NCBI GenBank assembly: GCA_002422225.1
Contig: DITX01000127.1
Coordinates: 5,169-12,700, forward strand
Source of the DNA: Gammaproteobacteria bacterium UBA6173
GTDB taxonomy: Bacteria; Pseudomonadota; Gammaproteobacteria; Pseudomonadales; Pseudohongiellaceae
Direction: 5' to 3'
DNA length: 7,532 nt
Both the position numbers and the translations under genes were made by a program. Below, piece after piece: positions 1 through 6,579 of this stretch; within the stretch, counting starts at the first letter, position 1, and every line of letters starts with the position of its first letter. Below the pieces are notes generated by a model. It was given only the letters and a program-made list of their open reading frames with translations. It had not been told where the DNA came from and searched no databases.

Positions 1-1040
1 ATACCGTATTTCCCAGCCATCGCCTCTAGGCTGTACACCTTGCCGATTCGATCGATCTGCCCTGACGCACCAAATGCTTCCAGTCGATCTTTGACAATAC
101 CTTTCATAGCTTTGATAGTTGGCGTCAAAAATTTACGCGGATCAAACTCCGATTTGTTTTCTGCGAGGAATTTACGCACGGCACCGGTTGAGGCCAGACG
201 CAAGTCGGTGTCGATATTGATCTTTCGCACGCCGTGCTTGATGCCTTCCTGAATTTCGGACACTGGAACCCCATACGTTTCAGAGATTTCGCCACCAAAC
301 TCGTTAATGATGGCGAGCCATTCCTGCGGCACTGAAGACGATCCATGCATGACCAGATGGGTGGTGGGGATGCGCGCATGAATCTGCTTGATACGTTCAA
401 TGGCCAGAATATCGCCAGTGGGCGGACGGCTGAATTTGTACGCACCGTGGCTGGTACCCACCGCAATCGCCAAGGCATCAACGCCGGTATCTTTCACAAA
501 AGAGGCCGCTTCCTCTGGATCAGTGAGCATCTGATCATGACTGAGCTGTCCTTCTGCACCAATGCCATCTTCTTCACCGGCCATACCAGTTTCCAGAGAG
601 CCCAGACAACCAATCTCACCTTCGACAGAAACGCCGCAAGCGTGAGCCATGGCAACAACCGTGCGGGTAACATCCACGTTGTAGTCATAATCCATCGGGG
701 TTTTACCATCTACACCCAATGAACCGTCCATCATCACCGACGAAAAACCCATCTGAATTGAACGCTGGCAAACAGCCGGGGATACCCCGTGATCCTGATG
801 CATCACGATAGGAATATGCGGAAACTCCTCGATAGCCGCCAGAATCAAGTGGCGCAGAAAGTTTGATCCCGCGTATTTGCGAGCGCCCGCAGAGGCTTGC
901 AGGATGACCGGGCTATGCACTTCATCGGCCGCCTCCATAATGGCGCGTACCTGTTCGAGGTTATTGACGTTAAACGCGGGCACCCCATATGCATGCTCAG
1001 CGGCATGATCGAGCAACTGTCGAAGACTGATCAGAGCCAT
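1..1040 (-). CDS. fba: Class II fructose-1,6-bisphosphate aldolase, 3' end cut by window edge
   Basis: Zinc-dependent aldolase that reversibly splits fructose 1,6-bisphosphate into dihydroxyacetone phosphate and glyceraldehyde 3-phosphate in the cytosol. I translated the whole reading frame: 346 complete codons are open from ATG 1040 to the left edge, ending ...LEAMAGKYG. Members of the Calvin-cycle subtype of class II aldolases (as in Pseudomonas and Rhodobacter) are about 354 residues, so only a few codons are missing. Visible family motifs are HQDHG (81-85, catalytic D83 and zinc ligand H84), VEGEIG (139-144), TSHGAYK (H198), HGSSSVP (H232) and NIDTD (275-279). A purine-rich Shine-Dalgarno stretch (GAGG, 7 nt spacer) precedes the ATG. 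It lies 35 bp after pgk with no terminator seen, so it is probably the last or a late gene of the tkt-epd-pgk-fba operon. Subtype is judged from sequence memory, not from an alignment. Confidence 0.97.
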   Translation of the reverse strand, partial: MALISLRQLLDHAAEHAYGVPAFNVNNLEQVRAIMEAADEVHSPVILQASAGARKYAGSNFLRHLILAAIEEFPHIPIVMHQDHGVSPAVCQRSIQMGFSSVMMDGSLGVDGKTPMDYDYNVDVTRTVVAMAHACGVSVEGEIGCLGSLETGMAGEEDGIGAEGQLSHDQMLTDPEEAASFVKDTGVDALAIAVGTSHGAYKFSRPPTGDILAIERIKQIHARIPTTHLVMHGSSSVPQEWLAIINEFGGEISETYGVPVSEIQEGIKHGVRKINIDTDLRLASTGAVRKFLAENKSEFDPRKFLTPTIKAMKGIVKDRLEAFGASGQIDRIGKVYSLEAMAGKYG

Positions 1041-1075
1041 AAAAATTCCTCTTCCTTAACGTACTCAGGTTTAGT

Positions 1076-2260
1076 TTAGTGTTCCAGAATGGCAACTGCC
1101 GGCAATACTTCTCCTTGAACAAATTCAAGGAAGGCGCCACCGCCGGTAGAAATGTAAGAAATCTGGCTGGTGATGCCAAACTTATCGATCGCCTGGATTG
1201 TTTCGCCACCACCGGCGATAGAGAAACCCGTGTTGGCAGCCACAGCTTCGGCAATGGCTTTGGTGCCGTTTGCAAACGCGTCAAACTCAAACACACCCAC
1301 CGGCCCGTTCCAGATAATCGTTTTCATGTCCGCAATGATAGCGGCAAGATTTTCTATGGTCTTCGGGCCTATATCCAAAATCATGTCGTCATCCGACACA
1401 TCAGCAATATTTTTGATCACGGCATGCGCATCCGCAGAAAACGCCTTGGCCACCACCACATCAATCGGCAATGGAATAGAGGTTTTTGCCATCAGGGCTT
1501 TGGCCGTATCGACCAGATCGACTTCAACCAAGGATTTACCCACCGGGTAACCCGCCGCCAACAGGAACGTGTTGGCAATACCGCCGCCCACAATCAACTG
1601 GTCAGTTTTTGCAGCCAGACTCTCCAATACCTGCAGTTTGCTGGACACTTTTGCGCCGCCAACAATGGCCAGCATGGGGCGCTCCGGGCTCTTCAACGCT
1701 TTGTCCAAGGCATCCAATTCGGCGGCCAACAGCGGGCCGGCAACTGCTTTGGATGCAAATTTGGCAACACCATGTGTGCTAGCCTGGGCTCGGTGGGCAG
1801 TGCCGAATGCATCCATGACAAAAATATCGCACAAGGCTGCGTATTGCTGCGATAACTCATCGGCGTTGGCGTTTTCGCCGACATTTACCCGCACGTTCTC
1901 CAGCAGCACCATTTCACCGTCAAGCGGTTCGGCGGCCGACGGATCCTGCAAGTAATCCTGAACCAAGCGCACCTGAACACCCAAAAGTTTTTGCAGATGT
2001 TCAGCAACGGGCGCCAGTGAGGATTCAGGTTGCGCGGATATCGGTTTGCCTTCGTCTGGCCGACCGAGGTGCGACATCACCATGAGTTTAGCGCCGGCAT
2101 CAATCGCCATTTTTAATGCTGGCAATGCCGCAACAATCCGGGTGTCATTCATCACCTGGCCGCTTTTAACCGGCACATTCAAGTCTTCACGGATCAGTAC
2201 GCGCTTGCCTTTGAGATCCATATCCTGCATGCGTTCAATTGTTTTCGAAGGTGTGGTCAT
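1076..2260 (-). CDS. pgk: Phosphoglycerate kinase
   Basis: Cytosolic enzyme that transfers phosphate between 1,3-bisphosphoglycerate and ADP, reversibly, in glycolysis and gluconeogenesis. The 394-residue product has the usual bacterial length and two-domain signature set: DLNVP (26-30), SHLGRP (63-68), ENVRVN (121-126), FGTAHRAQAS (152-161), GGAKVSSK (201-208), DIGPKT (296-301), NGPVGVFE (318-325) and STGGGAFLEF (371-380). The nucleotide-site loop reads GGGET (350-354), where most family members I recall have GGGDT; codon GAA is clear. The frame stays open to an ATG at 2302, but that would overlap the end of epd. ATG 2260 has AAGGA 4 nt upstream and gives an N-terminus MTTPSKTIERM before the conserved LKGKRVLIREDLNVP, only slightly longer than the E. 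coli protein. It starts 10 bp after the epd stop, suggesting translational coupling in the operon. Confidence 0.97.
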   Translation of the reverse strand: MTTPSKTIERMQDMDLKGKRVLIREDLNVPVKSGQVMNDTRIVAALPALKMAIDAGAKLMVMSHLGRPDEGKPISAQPESSLAPVAEHLQKLLGVQVRLVQDYLQDPSAAEPLDGEMVLLENVRVNVGENANADELSQQYAALCDIFVMDAFGTAHRAQASTHGVAKFASKAVAGPLLAAELDALDKALKSPERPMLAIVGGAKVSSKLQVLESLAAKTDQLIVGGGIANTFLLAAGYPVGKSLVEVDLVDTAKALMAKTSIPLPIDVVVAKAFSADAHAVIKNIADVSDDDMILDIGPKTIENLAAIIADMKTIIWNGPVGVFEFDAFANGTKAIAEAVAANTGFSIAGGGETIQAIDKFGITSQISYISTGGGAFLEFVQGEVLPAVAILEH

Positions 2261-2270
2261 GGTTTCCTTG

Positions 2271-3320
2271 TCATCTCCCAGTACAGTCTGAATCCGAATC
2301 AAGTTGATAGATTACATTGGCTACATCCAGCATGCGATTGGCATATGCCCATTCATTGTCAAACCAGGCCAGCACCTTGATTAGGTGTTGCCCACTGACA
2401 CGCGTCTGGCTCAAATCCACAATGGCTGAGCGTGGATCATGATTAAAATCACACGAAGCGAGCGGCTCATCGGTGCATGCCAGCACATTGCGCACGGATA
2501 TTGACGAGGCCTGCCTGATCGCCCCATTTACCGATGCCACGCTGGCATCACGCCTGACCGTCACGGTCAGGTCTATCGCAGAGACGTTGACGGTGGGTAC
2601 CCGCATCGCTTGCGCCGAGAAACGGCCTTCCAGATGCGGCAAAATACGCCCGATGCCTTTAGCAATTTCGGTATCAACCGGGATGATTGATTGCACTGCA
2701 CTGCGTGTTTTACGCAGATCCTGGTTATGGTAAGCATCAATGACCGGTTGATCATTCATCGCCGAATGAATGGTTGTGATGACACCATATTCAACACCAA
2801 AGCTGTCATCCAGCGCTTTTATGACCGGCACCACACAGTTGGTAGTGCATGAAGCACTTGAAATAATGCGGTGCGAACGCGCCAGCGTCTGATCATTAAT
2901 TCCGAAAATAATTGTTGCATCAACATCACTTTGTGCCGGTTGCGAGAACAGCAGGCGCCCGGCACCCGCCGCCAGATGTTGCTCAGCCGTTGCGCGGTCG
3001 CTGAAACAGCCACTGCACTCAAGCACCAGATCAACATCTAGCTCTGCCCACGGCAAACCTTCAATGCCGCGATGAGACAGCAACTGTACCGACTGCCCGT
3101 TTACCCGCAAACGATCGGATGCCTCCAGCGTTACCTCGCCCGCAAATCGGCCATGTGTGCTGTCATACCGCGTCAAGTGCGCCAAACTACGCGCATCGGT
3201 CAGATCGTTGATCGCAACAATCTGCAAACCCGTTAGATCCGTGCGCTCATGCAAGGCACGCAGCACACAACGACCGATACGACCATATCCGTTGATTGCC
3301 AGCCTGAAGGGCTTTGACAT
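2271..3320 (-). CDS. epd: Erythrose-4-phosphate dehydrogenase (GAPDH family, Epd type)
   Basis: NAD-dependent aldehyde dehydrogenase of the GAPDH superfamily, 349 residues. It has the Rossmann motif NGYGRIGR (10-17), catalytic SASCTTNC (C158) and H185 in TTIHSAM. Several blocks resemble E. coli Epd rather than GapA: HSAMNDQPVIDAYH, SIIPVDT (211-217), DFNHDPRSAIVD (291-302), QTRVSG and HLIKVLAWFDNEWAYANRMLD. Epd oxidises erythrose 4-phosphate to 4-phosphoerythronate, the entry to the DXP-dependent pyridoxal phosphate pathway; some members also have GAPDH activity. Its neighbour Tkt handles erythrose 4-phosphate, while Pgk follows GAPDH in glycolysis, so context allows either role. Start: a GTG (3323) and an ATG (3320) are adjacent; GGAG lies 6 nt before the ATG and only 3 nt before the GTG, so the ATG is preferred. 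The C-terminal tail after ANRMLD is about 18 residues and looks poorly conserved. A divergent GAPDH is the main alternative. Confidence 0.88.
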   Translation of the reverse strand: MSKPFRLAINGYGRIGRCVLRALHERTDLTGLQIVAINDLTDARSLAHLTRYDSTHGRFAGEVTLEASDRLRVNGQSVQLLSHRGIEGLPWAELDVDLVLECSGCFSDRATAEQHLAAGAGRLLFSQPAQSDVDATIIFGINDQTLARSHRIISSASCTTNCVVPVIKALDDSFGVEYGVITTIHSAMNDQPVIDAYHNQDLRKTRSAVQSIIPVDTEIAKGIGRILPHLEGRFSAQAMRVPTVNVSAIDLTVTVRRDASVASVNGAIRQASSISVRNVLACTDEPLASCDFNHDPRSAIVDLSQTRVSGQHLIKVLAWFDNEWAYANRMLDVANVIYQLDSDSDCTGR

Positions 3321-3347
3321 CACCTACTCCGATCAGTCGTTGACTGC

Positions 3348-5351
3348 TTAAGCCAGCAGTGCCTTGGCCTTTACGATAATGTTGTCTGCTGTAAACCCGA
3401 ACTCTTTCAGCAACACACCACCCGGGGCAGATTCGCCAAAGCGGGTCATACCGATGATGGCACCATCAAGCCCGACATATTTGTACCAGTAATCCGCGGC
3501 GGCAGCTTCCACAGCCAGGCGTTTGCGCACGGTAGATGGCAGCACCTGCTCACGATAAGACGCGTCCTGCGCGTCAAACACATCGGTGCTTGGCATGGAA
3601 ACGAGTCGGGCCTGTACACCTTGCTCCAGCAATTTTTTAACCGCATCGCGAGCAATCCCGACTTCAGAGCCTGTCGCGATCACAATGAGGTCTGGTTGAC
3701 CTGCGCAATCTTCCAGCACATAGGCACCACGGCTGATAGCAGCAATCTGATCATCCGTACGAGACTGATGATTCAGGTTTTGACGCGAAAATACCAATGA
3801 TGTCGGGCCATGCTTACGCTGCAGCGCAAGTTTCCAGGCAACCGCTGTCTCGACCGCGTCGGCTGGACGCCAGACTGACATGTTGGGTGTCGTGCGCAGG
3901 CTGGCCAACTGCTCGATCGGCTGGTGGGTCGGACCATCTTCACCCTGACCAATTGAGTCATGGGTATAGACATTGATCACCTGTTGCTTCATCAACGCAG
4001 ACATCCGCACAGCGTTACGTGCATATTCCATAAAAATCAGGAAGGTACCGCCGTAGGGGATAAACCCTCCGTGCAGCGCAATACCATTCATGATTGCGCT
4101 CATACCAAATTCACGCACCCCGTAATAAATGTAGTTGCCATCAGCGCGCTCGCTCAATGGCAAACTGCCTTTCCACATGGTGAGGTTAGAACCGGCGAGA
4201 TCTGCGGAACCTCCGATCAACTCCGGTAAAATTTCACTGAATGCAGCGATGGTATTTTGTGACGCTTTGCGAGAGGCTATATTTTCTGCTTTTTGTTGTG
4301 ATGCCGCGATAAAGTCATTGGCACCTTGCTCAAAATGGCCGGGCAGCTCACCCTTGAGGCGGCGCACAAATTCCATCGCCAGTTCCGGGTAGGCTTCCTC
4401 GTAACGCACAAGTTTTTCTTTCCAGCGTGATTCCGCCTGAAATCCACGTTCACGTGCATCCCAATCCATTTTGATGGGAGCAGGAATATCAAAGGGCTCG
4501 TGTGACCAGCCCAAGGCCTCTCGTGTTGCCGCCACTTCAGCAGCACCTAACGGAGAGCCATGCACGTCAGATGTCCCGGCTTTGGCTGGCGATCCAAACC
4601 CGATCACTGTTTTGCAGCGGATCAGCGTTGGTCGATTCAAATCGTTACGCGCCGATTCGATGGCAGCAATAATCTGCTGGGGATTGTGCCCATCGGCAGA
4701 TAATACCTGCCAGCCATAGGCCTCAAACCGCTTGGTGGTATCGTCGGTAAACCAGCCTTCGATGTCACCATCAATCGATATGCCGTTGTCGTCATAAAAC
4801 ACGATCAATTTGCCTAATCCAAGGGTACCCGCCAGTGAACATACTTCGTGCGAAATACCCTCCATCAGGCAGCCATCACCGGCAAATACATAGGTGAAAT
4901 GGTCAACAATTTTGTGCTCAGGCTTGTTGAACTGCGCCGCCAGCGTCTTTTCTGCGATCGCCATGCCAACGCCGTTGGCTAAACCCTGCCCCAGCGGCCC
5001 AGTCGTTGTTTCAACACCCGGCGTATAACCGTACTCGGGGTGCCCCGGTGTACGCGAATGCAGTTGTCGAAAATTCTGCAGCTCCTCAATCGGGAGATCG
5101 TATCCACTGAGGTGCAACAATGAATAAATCAGCATCGACCCATGTCCATTGGATAAAACAAACCGATCTCGGTTTAACCAATTGGGGTTACTAGGATTGT
5201 GCGAAAGGTAGTCACCCCACAATACTTCTGCGATATCCGCCATCCCCATCGGAGCGCCCGGGTGACCGGAATTGGCTTTCTGGACGGCATCCATGCTGAG
5301 GGCGCGGATAGCATTAGCGCGCTCTCTGCGCGTGGTCAGTCGGGTCGACAT
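3348..5351 (-). CDS. tkt: Transketolase
   Basis: Thiamine-diphosphate-dependent enzyme moving two-carbon ketol units between sugar phosphates in the non-oxidative pentose phosphate pathway (or Calvin cycle); it links erythrose 4-phosphate, xylulose 5-phosphate and glycolytic intermediates. The 667-residue product has the usual bacterial length. Visible residues include H30 (SGHPGAP), H70 (SNGHGSM), the cofactor motif starting GDGCLMEG (158-165) with its downstream N189, H264 (SDVHGSP), catalytic glutamate E414 in GVREFGM, and H476 in EDGPTHQP. The open frame extends 125 codons further upstream, but that part crosses the divergent promoter and the regulator gene and has no transketolase similarity. 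ATG 5351 has AGGAG with an 8-nt spacer and begins MSTRLTTRRERANAIRALS, as the family does. First gene of the minus-strand operon; epd starts 27 bp after its stop. Confidence 0.97.
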   Translation of the reverse strand: MSTRLTTRRERANAIRALSMDAVQKANSGHPGAPMGMADIAEVLWGDYLSHNPSNPNWLNRDRFVLSNGHGSMLIYSLLHLSGYDLPIEELQNFRQLHSRTPGHPEYGYTPGVETTTGPLGQGLANGVGMAIAEKTLAAQFNKPEHKIVDHFTYVFAGDGCLMEGISHEVCSLAGTLGLGKLIVFYDDNGISIDGDIEGWFTDDTTKRFEAYGWQVLSADGHNPQQIIAAIESARNDLNRPTLIRCKTVIGFGSPAKAGTSDVHGSPLGAAEVAATREALGWSHEPFDIPAPIKMDWDARERGFQAESRWKEKLVRYEEAYPELAMEFVRRLKGELPGHFEQGANDFIAASQQKAENIASRKASQNTIAAFSEILPELIGGSADLAGSNLTMWKGSLPLSERADGNYIYYGVREFGMSAIMNGIALHGGFIPYGGTFLIFMEYARNAVRMSALMKQQVINVYTHDSIGQGEDGPTHQPIEQLASLRTTPNMSVWRPADAVETAVAWKLALQRKHGPTSLVFSRQNLNHQSRTDDQIAAISRGAYVLEDCAGQPDLIVIATGSEVGIARDAVKKLLEQGVQARLVSMPSTDVFDAQDASYREQVLPSTVRKRLAVEAAAADYWYKYVGLDGAIIGMTRFGESAPGGVLLKEFGFTADNIIVKAKALLA

Positions 5352-5410
5352 TCGTGGAGCTCCTGTACAGAGTACTGACTTTGAAAAGCGCGTATTTTCC
5401 CGCACCTGAG

Positions 5411-5428
5411 CACAAGTTTCCACTTGTG
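5411..5428 (-). promoter_or_regulatory. Inverted repeat, candidate GNRA-loop hairpin in tkt leader
   Basis: On the tkt-sense strand this reads CACAAGT, GGAA, ACTTGTG: seven perfect base pairs closing a four-base loop. GGAA belongs to the GNRA tetraloop class, which stabilises RNA hairpins; on the other strand the loop is TTCC, which does not. The stem ends 59 nt upstream of the tkt start codon, so it would lie in the leader if transcription starts further upstream. No run of T follows, so it is not a simple terminator. It could equally be an 18-bp operator read as DNA. The structure is seen; any function is inferred. Confidence 0.45.
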
Positions 5429-5448
5429 TTTCCAAACCAGCAAAAAGA

Positions 5449-5457
5449 TCTATATCA
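5449..5457 (-). promoter_or_regulatory. Weak candidate extended -10 for the tkt operon
   Basis: Read on the minus strand this is TGATATAGA, that is TG, one base, then TATAGA (4 of 6 matches to TATAAT). No -35 hexamer at a proper distance was recognised. Transcription would begin near 5442, about 90 nt before the tkt start and just upstream of the GGAA hairpin. It overlaps the end of the 22-bp palindrome, so a protein bound there would cover it. Another -10-like TATAAC lies at 5490-5485 on the same strand, also without a good -35. The assignment is tentative. Confidence 0.25.
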
Positions 5458-5472
5458 AAATATTTTGATATA
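5451..5472. promoter_or_regulatory. Perfect 22-bp palindrome, probable operator of the ArsR-type regulator
   Basis: The two half-sites TATATCAAAAT and ATTTTGATATA are exact reverse complements with no spacer. Symmetric AT-rich sites containing ATATCAA/TTGATAT suit the dimeric winged-helix ArsR family. The site includes the -35 hexamer of the promoter for the regulator gene starting at 5527, so binding there should repress it. It also lies 100 bp upstream of the tkt start codon and could affect that operon. The palindrome is seen; the identity of the bound protein is inferred from the adjacent gene. Confidence 0.75.
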
Positions 5473-5492
5473 TCCGCCCGCCCTGTTATAGT
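5465..5492 (+). promoter_or_regulatory. Sigma-70 promoter of the regulator-metK transcription unit
   Basis: A -35 hexamer TTGATA (5465-5470; 5 of 6 matches to TTGACA) is separated by 16 bp from TATAGT (5487-5492; 5 of 6 matches to TATAAT). TG at 5484-5485 sits one base before it, giving an extended -10. Predicted transcription start is near 5499, leaving a leader of about 27 nt before ATG 5527. The -35 lies inside the right half of the 22-bp palindrome, the arrangement expected for autorepression. It may also drive metK by read-through. Confidence 0.65.
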
Positions 5493-5526
5493 TCGCGGCT
5501 TTAAAGCACCGTGAAAGCCTCTCCAC

Positions 5527-6495
5527 ATGGTTGTAATTGACAGTCTTGCCTCCGTCAGCAAAGCCTTGGGTGACGAACTCAGGTTGGAGATTCTGCATGT
5601 GTTGAGAACTGAATCGTTTGGGGTATTAGAGCTGTGCAGGATTCTGAATATCCGGCAAAACGCACTGAGCCACCACCTCAAGATTCTGGCGACTGCCGGG
5701 CTGGTTAGCAGTCGCAGGGAAGGCAACAGTATTTTTTACCGACGCATTCTGTTGCTGCCGGAAGACCCGTTTTTTGCGGTCAAACAAGCCGCTTTTGCTT
5801 GCCTTGACCGCACAGAGTTGCGCACTGAGCTCAGCGCAGGTATCCGCCAGATACACGCGGAGCGTTCCGAGCAGTCGCTGCTGTTTTTTGAACGCCATGC
5901 AGAGCGCTTTCTTGAAAAGCAGGAACTGGTTGCTGAATACGCCAATTATCGCGATACCTTGCACGCTTTACTGGCTGGATTGCATATGCCTGCCAGTGCC
6001 CGAGTGATGGAAGTCGGCCCGGGTGAAGGCCGCCTGCTAAGCGAGCTTGCCGGCATTTACCAGCAAGTGATTGCGTTGGACAACTCGATAGAAATGCTGA
6101 GCAGGGCGCGCAACACCATATCCGACCTGCAGCAGAACGTGGAATTTATCCACGGTGATACTCAAGTCGCCATTGCACGCGGGATTCGCCTAGACCTGCT
6201 GATTTACAACATGGTCCTGCATCACATCCCGTCCCCATGGGAGGCTTTTCAGGACTCGGCAAAACTGCTCGAAGCCGAGGGTGTGCTGCTGTTGATCGAT
6301 CTCAGCCGCCATGATCAGGACTGGGTTCGTGATGCCTGCGGTGATCTGTGGCTTGGTTTCGAAAGCCATGAACTGGACGAATGGGCCGGACAAGCTGGGC
6401 TGCTTACCGCGCAGAGCATGTATCTGGGTCTACGCAACGGTTTTCAGGTGCAGCTACGGGTTTTTAAAAAATCCGCGCTCGACAGTCAGTCCTGA
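5527..6495 (+). CDS. sahR: ArsR-family regulator with SAM-methyltransferase-like domain (SahR type)
   Basis: A 322-residue fusion protein. Residues about 5-75 form an ArsR-type winged helix: ALGDELRLEILHVLR, a recognition helix around QNALSHHLKILATAGLV (45-61), and a wing SRREGNSIFYRR (62-73). Only one cysteine (C37) lies in the region where metal-sensing ArsR proteins carry a Cys pair, so metal sensing is unlikely. Residues about 155-315 form a class I methyltransferase fold: motif I MEVGPGEGRLL (161-171), acidic D185 in ALDNSIEML, FIHGD (207-211) and LLIYNMVLHHI (224-234). The same architecture sits next to metK in pseudomonads, and SahR regulators of methionine metabolism are reported to sense S-adenosylhomocysteine. 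The likely role is therefore a SAH/SAM-responsive repressor of SAM-cycle genes, including metK. ATG 5527 has no clear Shine-Dalgarno sequence, only GAAAG further upstream. Whether the methyltransferase domain is catalytic or only binds ligand cannot be told here. Confidence 0.82.
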   Translation: MVVIDSLASVSKALGDELRLEILHVLRTESFGVLELCRILNIRQNALSHHLKILATAGLVSSRREGNSIFYRRILLLPEDPFFAVKQAAFACLDRTELRTELSAGIRQIHAERSEQSLLFFERHAERFLEKQELVAEYANYRDTLHALLAGLHMPASARVMEVGPGEGRLLSELAGIYQQVIALDNSIEMLSRARNTISDLQQNVEFIHGDTQVAIARGIRLDLLIYNMVLHHIPSPWEAFQDSAKLLEAEGVLLLIDLSRHDQDWVRDACGDLWLGFESHELDEWAGQAGLLTAQSMYLGLRNGFQVQLRVFKKSALDSQS

Positions 6496-6507
6496 AGAAT
6501 TTTTTAA

Positions 6508-6558
6508 TAGTCAGATCTTATTAACAGTCAGATTTTATTAACAGCCCGATTTTATTAA
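6508..6558. repeat. Three tandem copies of a 17-bp AT-rich unit in the metK leader
   Basis: The unit is CAGTCAGATTTTATTAA. Copy 1 (6508-6524) differs at two positions, copy 2 (6525-6541) is the reference, and copy 3 (6542-6558) differs at two positions (CAGCCCGA). A partial fourth copy, CAGACAGA (6559-6566), runs into the metK Shine-Dalgarno sequence. A degenerate unit with 11 of 17 matches (6491-6507) spans the stop codon of the upstream gene. Together these fill most of the 84-bp gap between the regulator and metK. Each full copy ends in TATTAA, a weak -10-like hexamer, but no matching -35 was seen. Function is unknown; slipped-strand duplication is the likely origin. Confidence 0.9.
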
Positions 6559-6579
6559 CAGACAGAAGGAACCCTGAAT

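Noticed and set aside
345..722. 125-codon plus-strand open frame opposite fba
   Set aside because: The minus strand here encodes an unbroken aldolase including its catalytic motifs; the plus frame shows no domain or ribosome site.
1079..1855. 258-codon open frame on the plus strand, antisense to pgk
   Set aside because: It lies wholly opposite a clearly real pgk, has no ribosome site or recognisable domain, and its His/Arg/Gly/Gln-rich composition is typical of the complement of a conserved coding strand.
2261..2302. Upstream ATG for pgk giving 14 extra residues (MIRIQTVLGDD...)
   Set aside because: It would overlap the end of epd, and the ATG at 2260 has a Shine-Dalgarno sequence and gives close to the usual N-terminus.
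3321..3323. GTG start for epd one codon before the ATG
   Set aside because: GGAG is only 3 nt from the GTG but 6 nt from the ATG, so the ATG is the better start; the difference is one residue.
5356..5363. GGAGCTCC palindrome at the tkt ribosome site
   Set aside because: An 8-bp palindrome with no loop cannot fold as a hairpin and is short enough to occur by chance.
5352..5726. 125-codon N-terminal extension of the transketolase frame
   Set aside because: It crosses the divergent promoter region and the start of the regulator gene, does not resemble transketolase, and the internal ATG at 5351 has a good ribosome site and a family-like N-terminus.
6504..6524. Inverted repeat TTAATA/TATTAA as a terminator or operator after the regulator gene
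   Set aside because: The arms are six AT-only pairs around a 9-base loop and follow from the AT-rich tandem repeat; too weak for a terminator.
6496..6579. SAM riboswitch in the metK leader
   Set aside because: The gap is only 84 bp, mostly tandem repeat, with no helices or conserved core that I recognise from SAM riboswitch classes.
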